Shown here one piece after another: positions 9,664-19,122 of a stretch of DNA of 64,000 bases; position 1 is the first letter of the stretch; the number at the start of each line of letters is the position of its first letter. Under the pieces are notes generated by a model, which saw only the letters and a program-made list of their open reading frames with translations, was not told the DNA's origin and made no database searches. Both the position numbers and the translations under genes were made by a program. This DNA is from Chryseobacterium sp. CH25 (GTDB lineage Bacteria > Bacteroidota > Bacteroidia > Flavobacteriales > Weeksellaceae): assembly GCF_004119455.1 (NCBI RefSeq), contig NZ_NRQT01000001.1, forward strand, positions 806,001-870,000. Reading direction: 5' to 3'.

Positions 9664-9698
9664 AAAAAAGGATAGCATGAAGAATGCTATCCTTTTTT
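9664..9698. terminator. Bidirectional terminator between convergent genes
   Basis: A perfect 15-bp inverted repeat, AAAAAAGGATAGCAT and ATGCTATCCTTTTTT, over a GAAGA loop. It serves the gene at 9230 (+) and rarA (-). Confidence 0.9.
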
Positions 9699-9700
9699 AC

Positions 9701-10978
9701 TTAATATTTATTTCCCCACTTCTTCTTCAGCTCTTCATAGATCTTCTTTTCTGTGGAGTTGCTTCCGGGATCATACAGTTTCACATCTTTGATCTCCTGA
9801 GGAAGAAAGTCCTGGTCTACAAAGTTTCCTTCATAAGAATGAGCATATTTATATTCTTTCCCATAATCAAGATCTTTCATCAATTTAGTAGGAGCGTTTC
9901 TTAAATGAAGAGGCACAGGTAAATTCCCGGTTTGTTTTACTAATGCCATTGCTTCATTAATTGCCATATATGCAGAATTACTCTTAGGAGAAACAGCAAG
10001 ATATACAGCCGTTTCACTTAGAATAATTCTCGCTTCAGGGTTTCCGATCACATTGATCGCCTGGAAACAGTTATTGGCAATCACCAGCGCATTAGGATTA
10101 GCCAGTCCAATATCTTCTGCCGCCAGAATAAGCATTCTTCTTGCAATAAATTTAATATCCTCTCCACCAACAAGCATTCTCGCCAGCCAGTACACTGCTC
10201 CGTTAGGATCACTTCCCCGCATTGATTTAATGAAGGCAGAAATAATATCATAATGCTGCTCACCATTCTTATCATAAAGGGCCATTGTTTCCTGAAGAAC
10301 TTCCAGTACATCTGAATTGATAATCTCTTTGGTATCTGTATTTTTATACTGATTCAAAACCAGCTCTACAGAATTAATCAGCTTTCTGGCATCACCTCCT
10401 GAATACTGAATAAGGGCTTCTTTTTCAAGAATTTTAAAATCTGTTCCTTCATCTTTATTATATCTATCGGAAGCAATATCAATAAGCTCCTCAAGCTTTT
10501 CATAACTTAAGGCTTTCAGAATATAAACCTGACTTCTGGACAATAAAGCTGAAACAACTTCAAAGCTTGGATTTTCTGTGGTAGCGCCTATTAAAACAAT
10601 CCAGCCTTTTTCTACAGCATGCAACAATGAATCCTGCTGAGATTTATTGAAACGATGAATCTCATCAATAAATAAAATGGGAGATTTTCCTGAAAATAAA
10701 TTCTGCTTTTTAGCATCTTCAATCACATCACGAACGTCTTTCACTCCGGAAGAAACTGCAGAAAGCTTATAAAACTTCCTCCCAGATCTTTCCGAAACAA
10801 TTTCCGCCAATGTTGTTTTTCCTGTTCCCGGCGGCCCCCAAAAGATCAGGGAATTCAGGGTATTGTTTTCGATCATTTTTCGGATCGTCCCTTTTTCGCC
10901 GGTAAGATGTTCCTGGCCTAAAACTTCATCCAGAGTTTTAGGTCTTAATTTCTCGGCTAATGGAATATTTTGATTCAA
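9701..10978 (-). CDS. rarA: Replication-associated recombination ATPase RarA (MgsA)
   Basis: A 425-residue AAA+ clamp-loader-like ATPase acting at stalled forks. Walker [10 protein letters not shown] is at residues 48-56, Walker [13 protein letters not shown] at 100-111 and sensor 1 [10 protein letters not shown] at 131-140. The C-terminal MgsA domain ([26 protein letters not shown]) is present and the length is normal. The start is a TTG at 10978 (M-N-Q-N-I-P); no in-frame ATG lies upstream before a stop. Convergent with the gene at 9230 and divergent from yidD. Confidence 0.93.
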   Translation of the reverse strand: MNQNIPLAEKLRPKTLDEVLGQEHLTGEKGTIRKMIENNTLNSLIFWGPPGTGKTTLAEIVSERSGRKFYKLSAVSSGVKDVRDVIEDAKKQNLFSGKSPILFIDEIHRFNKSQQDSLLHAVEKGWIVLIGATTENPSFEVVSALLSRSQVYILKALSYEKLEELIDIASDRYNKDEGTDFKILEKEALIQYSGGDARKLINSVELVLNQYKNTDTKEIINSDVLEVLQETMALYDKNGEQHYDIISAFIKSMRGSDPNGAVYWLARMLVGGEDIKFIARRMLILAAEDIGLANPNALVIANNCFQAINVIGNPEARIILSETAVYLAVSPKSNSAYMAINEAMALVKQTGNLPVPLHLRNAPTKLMKDLDYGKEYKYAHSYEGNFVDQDFLPQEIKDVKLYDPGSNSTEKKIYEELKKKWGNKY

Positions 10979-11064
10979 AGTACTTTTATTTTTTAGATCA
11001 ACATTTCAGATTTCTATGGTCTGAAACTTATAACAAAATTAAACTAATTTTCATTTTTTTACCC

Positions 11065-11072
11065 TATTTTTG
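11065..11072 (+). promoter_or_regulatory. -7 promoter element before yidD
   Basis: TATTTTTG at 11065-11072 ends 7 nt before the TTG at 11080. It places the transcript start close to that codon and excludes the upstream in-frame ATG at 10960 as the real start. Confidence 0.5.
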
Positions 11073-11079
11073 CATTGTT

Positions 11080-11331
11080 TTGAAACTTACATTCAATAAA
11101 ATCATTACATTTCCTATGGTAATTTTGATAAAATTTTACCAGTGGTTTATCTCGCCCCTACTTCCTAAAAATTGCCGTTACGAACCTACCTGCTCTCATT
11201 ATATGATAGAGTCTTTACAGGTTCATGGTATATTTAAAGGGTTCTGGTTGGGATTTAAAAGGATTTTAAGATGTCATCCTTGGGGAGGAAGCGGCTATGA
11301 CCCTGTTCCACCTAAACATAAGCATCAATAA
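11080..11331 (+). CDS. yidD: Membrane protein insertion efficiency factor YidD
   Basis: A small amphipathic protein, 83 residues from TTG 11080. It has the whole YidD core: [20 protein letters not shown], then [14 protein letters not shown], then [14 protein letters not shown] with the conserved cysteines. It assists YidC-dependent insertion at the inner face of the membrane. The TTG start is chosen because [12 protein letters not shown] is the expected helix ahead of the core and because the -7 box precludes a longer protein. ATG 11116 would remove that helix. It precedes lgt by 30 nt, so the two may be co-transcribed. Confidence 0.85.
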   Translation: MKLTFNKIITFPMVILIKFYQWFISPLLPKNCRYEPTCSHYMIESLQVHGIFKGFWLGFKRILRCHPWGGSGYDPVPPKHKHQ

Positions 11332-11361
11332 AAAATAACAAACTATTAAATCAATAGAAAA

Positions 11362-12630
11362 ATGAGTAATATTTTTTTCAGAATTTACCTTGTCATATTT
11401 GCATTGGTTACTCAGTGCCTTTTCGCACAGGAATACCCTGGAGGTTTATCCGATGGAACGTTGGATATTAATGGAAACAATGTTCCTGTAAAGATCTACT
11501 CTACAACAGAATTAGGAGATCTGAGTGCTTTTCCGGACAGAGGAATTAAAGACAATGTTCTTGTCATCCTTAACGAATCTAATTTTGAGCCTGCTTACTA
11601 TAATTACGGCGTTTCAACACTGGCAAGATTCAAGGATTCACAATATCAGTTTTTTGATAAAAACTTCAAATTAATCGATACAGCTCCTACTAAAGATAAT
11701 ATTACAACATTCAAATATGCTGTAAAATCTGCCAAATCCATCTCTGATGCTGATAAAGTAGAACTTAAAACCTCTTTTAAAATATGGGATCCTTCAAAAG
11801 GAATTAATATCGGGATATTTACTTTACATTTTTACAGCCTGATGTTTGTCTTTGCATTTGGTTTAGGATATGTTTTAATGACCAGAATCTTTAAAATTGA
11901 TAATGTAAATCTGAAATACCTTGAACCTCTTTTTACATGGACCTTGATAGGAACTATTCTTGGGGCAAGATTAGGACACGTTATCTTCTATCAGCCGGAA
12001 CTGTTTAAAGAAGACTTCTGGAGTGTATTTTTACCGATCAGTACTAAAAACGGTTTTAAATTTACTGGTTTCTCAGGATTGGCTAGCCACGGAGCAACAA
12101 TTGCTTTGATTCTGACTACTCTTTATTATTCCTATAGAATTATCAAGAAGAATCCTTTCTGGGTATATGACAGATTAGGAATTGTGGTAGCTTTGGGGGG
12201 TGCATTTGTAAGAATGGGGAACTTTTTCAACTCTGAAATTGTAGGAAAACCAGCTGATCCTAATTCTCCGTTCGCTTTACTTTTCCCGCAACAAAGCAGT
12301 GAATACGGCCTTACTGTTCCACGTTATCCGAGTCAACTATTTGAAGCCGTAGGATATGTTGCTCTCTTCATTTTATTGTGGGTTCTTTATAGAAAAACGA
12401 ATAAGAAATACCAGCAAGGATGGCTATTCGGGTTATTCTTTATTATACTTTGGGCTATCAGATTCTTTGTTGAATTTCTGAAAGAACCTCAAGGTGATGA
12501 GTTTATCCAAATTGGCGGTTTAAATACAGGTCAGGTGCTTTCCATTCCATTTATGATTGCCGGGGTAATCATTATGATCGTTTCTAAGAAATTTAAAATT
12601 ACAGAAGCAGAAAATGCGAAACCTGAATAA
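11362..12630 (+). CDS. lgt: Prolipoprotein diacylglyceryl transferase Lgt with N-terminal periplasmic extension
   Basis: The C-terminal part (about 145-415) is a complete Lgt, which transfers diacylglycerol to the lipobox cysteine of prolipoproteins. It has GARLGHVIFY at 201-210, SHGA at 242-245, RMGNFFNSEIVG at 284-295 and RYPSQLFEA at 321-329. Lgt is normally about 270-300 residues; this protein has 422. The first about 140 residues are extra: a signal peptide (ending CLFA, before QEYPGG) and a soluble domain of about 115 residues of no family I recognise. The usual Lgt start resembles IWDPSKGINIGIFTLHFYS at 141-159. No stop or frame break separates the parts. Confidence 0.93.
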   Translation: MSNIFFRIYLVIFALVTQCLFAQEYPGGLSDGTLDINGNNVPVKIYSTTELGDLSAFPDRGIKDNVLVILNESNFEPAYYNYGVSTLARFKDSQYQFFDKNFKLIDTAPTKDNITTFKYAVKSAKSISDADKVELKTSFKIWDPSKGINIGIFTLHFYSLMFVFAFGLGYVLMTRIFKIDNVNLKYLEPLFTWTLIGTILGARLGHVIFYQPELFKEDFWSVFLPISTKNGFKFTGFSGLASHGATIALILTTLYYSYRIIKKNPFWVYDRLGIVVALGGAFVRMGNFFNSEIVGKPADPNSPFALLFPQQSSEYGLTVPRYPSQLFEAVGYVALFILLWVLYRKTNKKYQQGWLFGLFFIILWAIRFFVEFLKEPQGDEFIQIGGLNTGQVLSIPFMIAGVIIMIVSKKFKITEAENAKPE

Positions 12631-12664
12631 TCAAACTGTATAAATCATTCTGGTTTTACAATAT

Positions 12665-12703
12665 AAAAAGGCAAATTTGTTCATTACAGATTTGCCTTTT
12701 TTT
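12665..12703. terminator. Bidirectional terminator between lgt and nnr
   Basis: AAAAAGGCAAAT (12665-12676) pairs with ATTTGCCTTTTT (12690-12701), with T residues on both sides. It lies between convergent genes. Confidence 0.85.
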
Positions 12704-12729
12704 CGCTTAAGTTTTTATTATACACTTAT

Positions 12730-14246
12730 CTATAAATTTCTTTCTGTTTTTCTATTTAATTCTTTAAACACATTTCCTAACTCATTAATTACATCTGTAG
12801 GAAGCATAGACTCTTTTGAATATTTCTCAGCTGCAAAATCAGCAGCTTTCCCATGTAACCAGACTCCTAGGATACAGGTATCTTTCCGGAATATCCCTGT
12901 GCCAGCAGTGAAGTAAGAACTCCGGTCAGAATATCTCCACTTCCCCCTTTGGCCAGACCAGCGTTTCCGGTCAGGTTATAATAAACATTTCCTTCAGGAG
13001 TAACCACCTGCGTATGATGATCTTTTAATACAATATAAATACTGAGTTCTTTAGCTTTTTCTCTTGCTAACTCCAATCTTTTAAATGAATTTTCAGTTTT
13101 CCCAAACAGTCTTTCAAATTCTTTGGGATGAGGAGTAATAATTGAATTTTCAGGAATTAATTGAAGATTTTTCTGATCTTCAGAAATAATATTCAAAGCA
13201 TCAGCGTCTAATACCAATGGCATCTGATAATCTTTCAGAAAAGCCAAAAGACCTTTTTGAGTATCTTCATGAGTGCCCAGACCAGGACCAATTCCTATGG
13301 TTGTTCCAGCATCAATATCAAAATCTTTAATAAATAACTCTCCACCTTCTATAAACATAGCTTCAGGGCAGGAAGTCTGCAAGATTTCATATCCACATTG
13401 AGGAGCCAATGTAAAAGTAAGGCCAGCACCCGTTTTCAAGACTGATTTTGTAGCCAGTACTGCAGCACCTATCTTTCCATAACTTCCACCTGCAATAACT
13501 GCTTTTCCATAGTTTCCTTTGTGAGCGAAATCATTTCTGGGTTTAAAAAGAGATTCTGCAAAAGAGTCATCAGTCACAAAATAATCTGTTTCAGTTGTTT
13601 CATGATAATTTTTACTGAGTCCAATATCCAGAATAATTACTTTTCCAGCATATTTTCCTGTTTCCGGGTGTAGAAAGCTTCTTTTCCAGGATTGAAAACT
13701 TAGCGTATAATCTGCTTTTAAAGCTATAAAATCACCTTCAAAAACTCCGTCTGCAGAAAGTCCGGAAGGAACATCTATTGCTATTTTCAGGTTATCTTTT
13801 GTATTAATCCAATTTACCAGCTCTTTATATTCATCAGCCAGAGGCCTTGATAATCCGGTTCCGAAAAGCGCATCAATAACAACCGTTTTATCATCAAAGC
13901 TGTCTTGCCTAATCTGGCTGAAAGTCTGGACAGAAATTCCGGAAATCCCTCTTAACCTCTTCAGATTTACTGCTGCATCTTCTGAGAATTTGCCTTCAGA
14001 ATCATCAACAAATACCTCTACATCAAATCCTTTCAGGTACAGCATTCTTGCCACGGCAAAACCATCGCCGCCATTATTTCCGTTTCCACAAAACACAGCA
14101 GCCTTTCTATGAACTTTAGAATGTTCAGAGATCCAATTGGATGCAGCTATTGAGGCTCTTTCCATCAACTGAATAGAAGCTATAGGCTCCTGGATGATGG
14201 TAAATTCATCCCAACTTCTGATTTGTCTGGCAGTAAAAATTTTCAT
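12730..14246 (-). pseudogene. nnr: Bifunctional NAD(P)HX epimerase / ADP-dependent dehydratase, frameshifted near the C-terminus
   Basis: The intact frame (14246 to 12867) carries a YjeF_N epimerase domain (CGNGNNGGDGFAVARML) and most of a YjeF_C/ribokinase-like dehydratase domain with the catalytic NAGLAKGGSGDILTGVLTSL loop. It then stops abruptly after YSGKIPVS. The next frame continues as DTCILGVWLHGKAADFAAEK and ends at TAG 12730. One extra base in the T3 run at 12893-12895 restores a 505-residue protein of normal length. The enzyme repairs hydrated NAD(P)H. Loss of the last about 50 residues would probably destabilise the dehydratase, if the deletion is real. Confidence 0.88.
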
Positions 14247-14490
14247 GGGTAAATCTAACTTTTAGATAAATTATAAAAGATATTTCATTATGATAAGGCC
14301 CCGGCAACAAAAATACAGAGACCTCATTAATGAGGTAAAATATAAGATTAAAGTTACGATTTCTATTAAAAAAGACAGTACGGATTTAGAATAAAAATCT
14401 GATTTTTAAGGCAAAAAACGATAAAAAGTAGTGTTTTTTACATTTTTTAATTATATTTTTGTGTGTATACTAATTAAAAAAATATAAATT

Positions 14491-14871
14491 ATGGGATTTG
14501 TTAAGGAATTTAAAGAGTTTGCCTTTAAAGGAAATGTTCTCGATTTGGCTGTCGGTGTAATCATCGGTGGTGCATTTGGTAAAATTGTTTCGTCTTTAGT
14601 GGAAGATGTTATTACCCCTTTGATCTTAAATCCTGCACTTAAAGCAGCAGGTGCAGAAAATATTGCTAAACTTACCTGGAATGGAGTTGCTTATGGAAAC
14701 TTCCTTTCTGCAATCATCAGCTTCCTGTGTATTGCTATGGTTCTTTTCTGGATCATTAAAGGAGCTAATAAAGTTAACAAAAAAGAAGCTCCGGCTCCTG
14801 CAGGACCTACAGATGATCAGAAGCTATTGGCTGAGATCAGAGATCTATTGAAAAGCAAAAACAATATATAA
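14491..14871 (+). CDS. mscL: Large-conductance mechanosensitive channel MscL
   Basis: A 126-residue channel of standard length. The N-terminal amphipathic helix and TM1 signature KGNVLDLAVGVIIGGAFGKI is followed by the periplasmic loop, TM2 (about 67-91) and the charged C-terminal bundle (DDQKLLAEIRDLL). It opens under hypo-osmotic membrane tension to release solutes. Monocistronic, with a hairpin terminator shared with the convergent dehydrogenase gene. A -7-like TATTTTTG lies at 14454-14461, 29 nt before the start. Confidence 0.97.
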   Translation: MGFVKEFKEFAFKGNVLDLAVGVIIGGAFGKIVSSLVEDVITPLILNPALKAAGAENIAKLTWNGVAYGNFLSAIISFLCIAMVLFWIIKGANKVNKKEAPAPAGPTDDQKLLAEIRDLLKSKNNI

Positions 14872-14895
14872 CCTGTTCTAACGGTTTAAAAATAT

Positions 14896-14926
14896 AAAAG
14901 CACCTTCTTGAAGGTGCTTTTACTTT
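14896..14926. terminator. Bidirectional terminator between mscL and the dehydrogenase gene
   Basis: AAAAGCACCTT (14896-14906) pairs with AAGGTGCTTTT (14911-14921) over CTTG. It lies between convergent genes with T or A tracts on both flanks. Confidence 0.88.
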
Positions 14927-14942
14927 TATCTTATGTATCCAA

Positions 14943-15902
14943 TTACTGGATCTGTAAAATACTTGAAATCTGATCCGCCAGAGAAAGCCCGATTCTATCC
15001 TGAGCTTCAAGTGTAGAAGCACCTGTATGCGGCGTTAAAGAGATCTTAGAATGGCTAAGAACTTCTTTAGAAGGTGTTGGCTCATTAATGAAAACATCAA
15101 GACCAGCAAATCTCACTTTACCGGAATCCAATGCTTCAATTAAAGCAGCTTCATCAATTACTCCACCTCTGGAACAGTTTACAATTGCCACTCCGTTCTT
15201 CATCATTTCAAACTCATTTTTACCAATCATATATCCGTCTTTCTGAGCCGGAACGTGAAGGGTAATAAAGTCTGAATGTTTTAAAACTTCCTGTAGAGGT
15301 TCTGTTTCGATGTCTACATTGATGAACTGATTGTTGTAGAACTTCACTTTAATGCTTGCTCTTCCCACATTATTATCAGCTGCAACTACTCTCATTCCAA
15401 GTCCAAGAGCAATTCTTGCCACTTCCTGGCCAATTCTTCCCATTCCAACAATTCCGATGGTCTTTCCTCTCAATTCTATACCAGCTGCATATGCTTTTTT
15501 AAGTCCTGCAAATTCAGTATTCCCTACCAAAGGCATCTTTCTGTTGGAGTCCTGAAGAAATCTCGCTCCGGAAAATAAATGGGCAAAAACAAGCTCAGCA
15601 ACGGATTCCGAAGAAGCTGCCGGCGTGTTGATTACATGAATTCCTTTTTCTCTTGCATAATCCACATCAATATTATCCATTCCTACTCCACCTCTTCCGA
15701 TGATTTCGAGCGACGGACAACCATCAATAATATCTTTTCTTACCTGAGTAGCACTTCTTACCAATAAAGTACGCACCTGGTGCTCATTAATATACTCTAC
15801 TAAAAATTCCTGCGGAACTTTTGCAGTAATTACCTCGAATCCTTTTTCTGTTAATGCATCAATTCCAGATTGGTCCAGGCCGTCATTAGCTAAAACTTTC
15901 AT
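14943..15902 (-). CDS. serA: D-2-hydroxyacid dehydrogenase, 3-phosphoglycerate dehydrogenase type
   Basis: A 319-residue NAD-dependent dehydrogenase. It has the substrate-side RGGVGMDNID motif at about 70-79, the Rossmann GMGRIG at 153-158, NCSRGGVIDEAAL, and the catalytic His292 in LTPHTGAST. It lacks the C-terminal ACT domain of long SerA proteins and so matches the short form common in Bacteroidota, which oxidises 3-phosphoglycerate at the first step of serine synthesis. Substrate is inferred from family resemblance; no serB or serC lies nearby. Confidence 0.88.
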   Translation of the reverse strand: MKVLANDGLDQSGIDALTEKGFEVITAKVPQEFLVEYINEHQVRTLLVRSATQVRKDIIDGCPSLEIIGRGGVGMDNIDVDYAREKGIHVINTPAASSESVAELVFAHLFSGARFLQDSNRKMPLVGNTEFAGLKKAYAAGIELRGKTIGIVGMGRIGQEVARIALGLGMRVVAADNNVGRASIKVKFYNNQFINVDIETEPLQEVLKHSDFITLHVPAQKDGYMIGKNEFEMMKNGVAIVNCSRGGVIDEAALIEALDSGKVRFAGLDVFINEPTPSKEVLSHSKISLTPHTGASTLEAQDRIGLSLADQISSILQIQ

Positions 15903-15926
15903 AAATACAACTATGTTTTAAAAGTT

Positions 15927-15976
15927 GAAAGATTTAAAAATTAAAGGATATACTCCATTCAATTTTTAAATCTTTC
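15927..15976 (-). terminator. Long hairpin after the HAD phosphatase gene
   Basis: A perfect 16-bp inverted repeat (GAAAGATTTAAAAATT / AATTTTTAAATCTTTC) with an 18-nt loop. It lies 12 nt past the stop of the HAD gene and 25 nt before the start of the dehydrogenase. A+T-rich, so moderate stability. Confidence 0.6.
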
Positions 15977-15988
15977 GTTATATTAAAT

Positions 15989-16399
15989 TTATTCTTCGTC
16001 TTCTTTGAACACTTCAATGGTTACTTGCTTTTCTACCAGGTCCGTAAATCTTCCCTTGTATCTTGTAGCTCTTACCAAATGATTATCAATCCAGTGATAA
16101 TTTCCACCCCTTGGTTTCCCGCAAAGTACACTGTGGTATTTGAAACCATGCTTATCTAACCAGTCGATGGTGATTTGCTTCAGATTTTCAGTTCTTGAGG
16201 TAAAGAAACAAATCTGGTGCCCTTCATCATACCATTTATTAATGGTTTCCAAAGCATCAGGATATGGTTCACACGTAACCATTCTTTCGGGTTCTTCATT
16301 AGGAACATCATCTGTAATGGTTCCGTCTATATCAATTAAGTAATTTTTAACTCCGTCCTTAAGAATAGGACTGATGTGCTCTATGTATTCTAATTCCAT
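15989..16399 (-). CDS. HAD-family phosphatase
   Basis: A 136-residue minimal HAD hydrolase without an obvious cap. Motif I DIDGTITD is at residues 23-30 with nucleophile Asp23 and acid/base Asp25, motif II is FFTSRTEN (65-72), and motif III/IV are Lys95 and HWIDNH (102-107). It is probably a phosphatase acting on a small phosphorylated compound or a nucleic acid end; the substrate is not predictable. An upstream in-frame ATG at 16447 exists, but TAACTTTG at 16417-16424 fits the -7 element and MELEYIEHIS is the natural start, so 16399 is chosen. Confidence 0.82.
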   Translation of the reverse strand: MELEYIEHISPILKDGVKNYLIDIDGTITDDVPNEEPERMVTCEPYPDALETINKWYDEGHQICFFTSRTENLKQITIDWLDKHGFKYHSVLCGKPRGGNYHWIDNHLVRATRYKGRFTDLVEKQVTIEVFKEDEE

Positions 16400-16666
16400 C
16401 ACCAAAATTTGAGTAACAAAGTTACGGCTTTTAAATCTATAAGACATATTAATCTTTATTTATGTTAAAAATTTACTACAAAAACCTTTATTCAATAAAT
16501 AATATCAATATTTTATTCACCAATTCACAATTTATGATTAAAATTTTTCTTTTAATTTTAATTTAGAAAGAGAATTAGAGAATATTTGAAGTTTTAATAA
16601 ATGTTTTCCTTCTATTCAAAAGATATAATGTTTTCCTAAAAATTTCCAAAATACATTTATTACTCT

Positions 16667-16674
16667 TACATTTG
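16667..16674 (+). promoter_or_regulatory. -7 promoter element directly before idi
   Basis: TACATTTG at 16667-16674 ends 5 nt before the idi ATG, predicting a leaderless or nearly leaderless transcript. Confidence 0.5.
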
Positions 16675-16679
16675 TAGAA

Positions 16680-17189
16680 ATGGAAGAATTAGTAGTTTTA
16701 GTAAATCCTGATGATGTGGTTTTGGGCTTGATGGAAAAACAACAAGCTCACATTAATGGCCTGTTACACCGTGCTTTTTCTGTATTTCTGTTCAACAGTA
16801 AGGGCGAAATGCTTCTTCAGAAAAGAGCTTCAGGAAAATACCATTCTCCCAATCAATGGACCAATGCTGTATGTTCACACCCTAGAATCGGGGAAACTTA
16901 TCTGGCCGGAGCTCAACGAAGATTAAAAGAAGAGTTGGGGATTGAGGCGGAACTTTCAGAAAAATTCAACTTTATTTACAAAGCAGATGTAGGTGGTAAC
17001 CTTTGGGAACATGAATTGGACCATGTTTTTGTAGGAAACTATGAATCTGACTTTCATCTGAATAACGAGGAAGTAGAGGAAGTAAGATTTATTTCTCCTG
17101 AAGAACTGGATAAAGAGATTTCTGAAAACCCAGAACATTTCACAGAGTGGTTTAAAATTATCCTTGAAGAATATAAACACCATTTTTAA
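16680..17189 (+). CDS. idi: Isopentenyl-diphosphate delta-isomerase, type I
   Basis: A 169-residue Nudix-fold isomerase that interconverts IPP and DMAPP. The catalytic Cys65 lies in QWTNAVCSHP, metal ligands include His24 and His30, the Nudix-like helix is GAQRRLKEELGIEAEL, and the catalytic Glu is in WEHELDHVFVG (109-119). The length is slightly below the E. coli enzyme but all motifs are present. A secreted protein gene follows after 2 nt, suggesting co-transcription. Isoprenoid supply for menaquinone and carotenoids is the expected role. Confidence 0.95.
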   Translation: MEELVVLVNPDDVVLGLMEKQQAHINGLLHRAFSVFLFNSKGEMLLQKRASGKYHSPNQWTNAVCSHPRIGETYLAGAQRRLKEELGIEAELSEKFNFIYKADVGGNLWEHELDHVFVGNYESDFHLNNEEVEEVRFISPEELDKEISENPEHFTEWFKIILEEYKHHF

Positions 17190-17191
17190 CG

Positions 17192-17661
17192 ATGAAAAAA
17201 TTCCTTCTCTTTACTGCCATGCTATCAGGAAGCCTGTTTTTTGCTCAAAAGACAACAACTTATGATAGTTCCAACTATTCTATTAATGTTCCTGATGGTT
17301 GGAGGTCAACCAATGACAGTGATATCATCAATATTTTCCCTACCAATGAAATCGGGGCTATTACTATTTCCGAATATCACGATCTGAATCTTCCCCAAGC
17401 CGAAACAAAGAAGTTCATTCTGGCTCTTTACAAATCTGAAGATGCTGAAAAAAAGTAAAGGAAAGCAGAGGTAAAAAAGGATATACAGAATATTTCTACG
17501 AATATTTTGACGAAAAAGAAAAACTTTTCTGGATTACAAGAGCCTTTCAAAAAGATAAGGATCTGTATCTGGTAACTATTAACTGTGGCCAGAAATTCTG
17601 GAACGGAAACTATATGACCCTATTTAATGAGACTTTTAACAGTTTTAAAATAAAGAAATAA
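17192..17661 (+). pseudogene. Small secreted protein (PsbP/DUF1795-like), frameshifted
   Basis: A signal peptide (MKKFLLFTAMLSGSLFFA, before QKT) is followed by YSINVPDGWRSTNDSDIINI, an opening typical of PsbP- or DUF1795-like domains. The frame stops at 17458 after DAEKK. The next frame continues as KESRGKKGYTEYFYEYFDEK through FWITRAFQKDKDLYLVTINC to TAA 17661. One A added to the A7 run at 17448-17454 yields one 156-residue protein. It begins 2 nt after idi and ends 9 nt before gcvT. Function unknown. Confidence 0.8.
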
Positions 17662-17670
17662 AAATTAAAT

Positions 17671-18747
17671 ATGAAGAAAACAGCTTTGTACGACAAACAT
17701 GTTTCATTAGGAGCTAAGATCGTACCTTTCGCAGGTTTTGAAATGCCTGTACAATATTCAGGAGTAACAGAAGAGCATTTTGCAGTAAGAGAGAAAGCAG
17801 GATTGTTTGATGTTTCCCACATGGGACAGTTTTTCATTGAAGGTCCGGGATCAAAAGATCTTTTACAGTTTGTAACGACTAACAATGTAGATGCTCTTGA
17901 AAACGGAAAAGCTCAGTACTCATGTCTTCCGAACGAAAATGGAGGAATCGTGGATGACCTTATTGTTTACAAAATGGAGGATGACAAATACTTCGTAGTA
18001 GTAAACGCTTCCAATATTGACAAAGACTGGAACCATATCTCAAAATATAATACTTTCGGTGCAAAAATGACTAACGCTTCTGATGACATGTCATTATTAG
18101 CAGTTCAGGGTCCTAAGGCTACTGAAATCCTTCAGAAACTTACGGATGTAAATCTTTCTGAAATCCCTTACTACAACTTTACAGTAGGAAGTGTTGCCGG
18201 AGTAAATGACATCATTATTTCCAATACAGGATATACTGGAAGCGGAGGTTTTGAAATCTACTTCAAAAACGAAAGTGCAGAAAAACTTTGGGATGAAGTA
18301 ATGAAAGCAGGTGAAGCTGAAGGAATTATTGCCTGCGGATTAGCTGCCAGAGATACATTAAGACTTGAAAAAGGATTCTGCCTTTACGGAAATGATATTG
18401 ATGATACTACATCTCCAATTGAAGCTGGCTTAGGATGGATTACTAAATTTGACAAGGACTTTGTATCTAAAGATGTTTTCGCTAAACAGAAAGAGGAAGG
18501 AGTTACCAGAAAATTAGTAGCTTTTGAATTGACAGATAAGGGAGTTCCAAGACATGACTACCCTGTTGTGGATGCTGAAGGAAACGTAATCGGAAAAGTA
18601 ACTTCCGGAACACAGTCTCCAATGAAAAAGATCGGTTTAGGTCTTGCTTATGTAGACAAGCCTCACTTCAAGTTAGGTTCTGAGATCTTTATTCAGGTAA
18701 GAAACAAAAACATTCCTGCAAAAGTAGTGAAAGCTCCTTTCGTATAA
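17671..18747 (+). CDS. gcvT: Aminomethyltransferase, glycine cleavage system T protein
   Basis: A 358-residue T protein. It moves the methylene group from the lipoylated H protein to tetrahydrofolate and releases ammonia. Conserved features are [14 protein letters not shown] (18-31), LFDVSHMGQ (45-53) and the folate/catalytic Asp region [10 protein letters not shown] (88-97). The C-terminal oligosaccharide-like barrel (KIGLGLAYV) completes the family length. gcvP and gcvH are not adjacent, and no glycine riboswitch is seen upstream. A strong terminator follows. Confidence 0.97.
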   Translation: MKKTALYDKHVSLGAKIVPFAGFEMPVQYSGVTEEHFAVREKAGLFDVSHMGQFFIEGPGSKDLLQFVTTNNVDALENGKAQYSCLPNENGGIVDDLIVYKMEDDKYFVVVNASNIDKDWNHISKYNTFGAKMTNASDDMSLLAVQGPKATEILQKLTDVNLSEIPYYNFTVGSVAGVNDIIISNTGYTGSGGFEIYFKNESAEKLWDEVMKAGEAEGIIACGLAARDTLRLEKGFCLYGNDIDDTTSPIEAGLGWITKFDKDFVSKDVFAKQKEEGVTRKLVAFELTDKGVPRHDYPVVDAEGNVIGKVTSGTQSPMKKIGLGLAYVDKPHFKLGSEIFIQVRNKNIPAKVVKAPFV

Positions 18748-18768
18748 ATGTTACAAAATAATACTGAA

Positions 18769-18800
18769 CAAGAGACTATCTTCGGATAGTCTCTTGTCTT
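18769..18800 (+). terminator. Terminator after gcvT
   Basis: CAAGAGACTATC (18769-18780) pairs perfectly with GATAGTCTCTTG (18785-18796) around a stable TTCG tetraloop and is followed by a T-rich run. Confidence 0.92.
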
Positions 18801-18820
18801 TTAATATATCTTCAAAAAAA

Positions 18821-18845
18821 AGAGACTGTAAAATTTACAATCTCT
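18821..18845 (-). terminator. Terminator after the first Cys-rich peptide gene
   Basis: An imperfect palindrome (AGAGACTGTAAA / TTTACAATCTCT) followed leftward by seven T residues, 7 nt past the stop of the peptide gene at 18852. Confidence 0.6.
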
Positions 18846-18851
18846 GGATTC

Positions 18852-19040
18852 TTATCTGCAGTAACAGCAAAGTGATCGGTCCGGAGTACACATATCTCCT
18901 ATTCCCGGATGGTTTGAAACCACCCCGCCTGCTTCACCACAAAGGGTATAACAATTAGGAACAATAACTTTTCCGCTTCCTTTAATTTCTTTTAACGCTG
19001 ATCTGTTAAGATTCTTTGTTTTTAAAAAGCTTTTTGTCAT
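18852..19040 (-). CDS. Bacteriocin-like Cys-rich peptide precursor (first of two)
   Basis: A 62-residue peptide. The N-terminal part is a charged leader (MTKSFLKTKNLNRSALKEIK) ending in a Gly-rich junction, G21-S-G23. The C-terminal part of about 38 residues carries six cysteines (30, 34, 51, 58, 59, 61), several glycines and prolines, and no signal peptide. This is the plan of the short 'bacteriocin-like' precursors common in Chryseobacterium. It has its own terminator and an upstream TAACTTTA (19065-19072), close to the -7 consensus. No transporter-protease or maturation enzyme is visible in this window. Activity is unknown. Confidence 0.7.
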   Translation of the reverse strand: MTKSFLKTKNLNRSALKEIKGSGKVIVPNCYTLCGEAGGVVSNHPGIGDMCTPDRSLCCYCR

Positions 19041-19122
19041 GATTTTTTATTTTTTAGTAATTATAAAGTTAAGTATTTAACAATTAACTCATTAAAAATA
19101 AATCACAAATTACAGATAAAGC

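Noticed and set aside
10960..11079. Longer YidD starting at ATG 10960
   Set aside because: It would overlap the rarA start, and the -7 box at 11065 lies inside it; the added residues are not part of the YidD family.
12677..12916. 79-residue rightward open frame
   Set aside because: Antisense to the true 3' end of nnr, which reads leftward once the missing base is restored.
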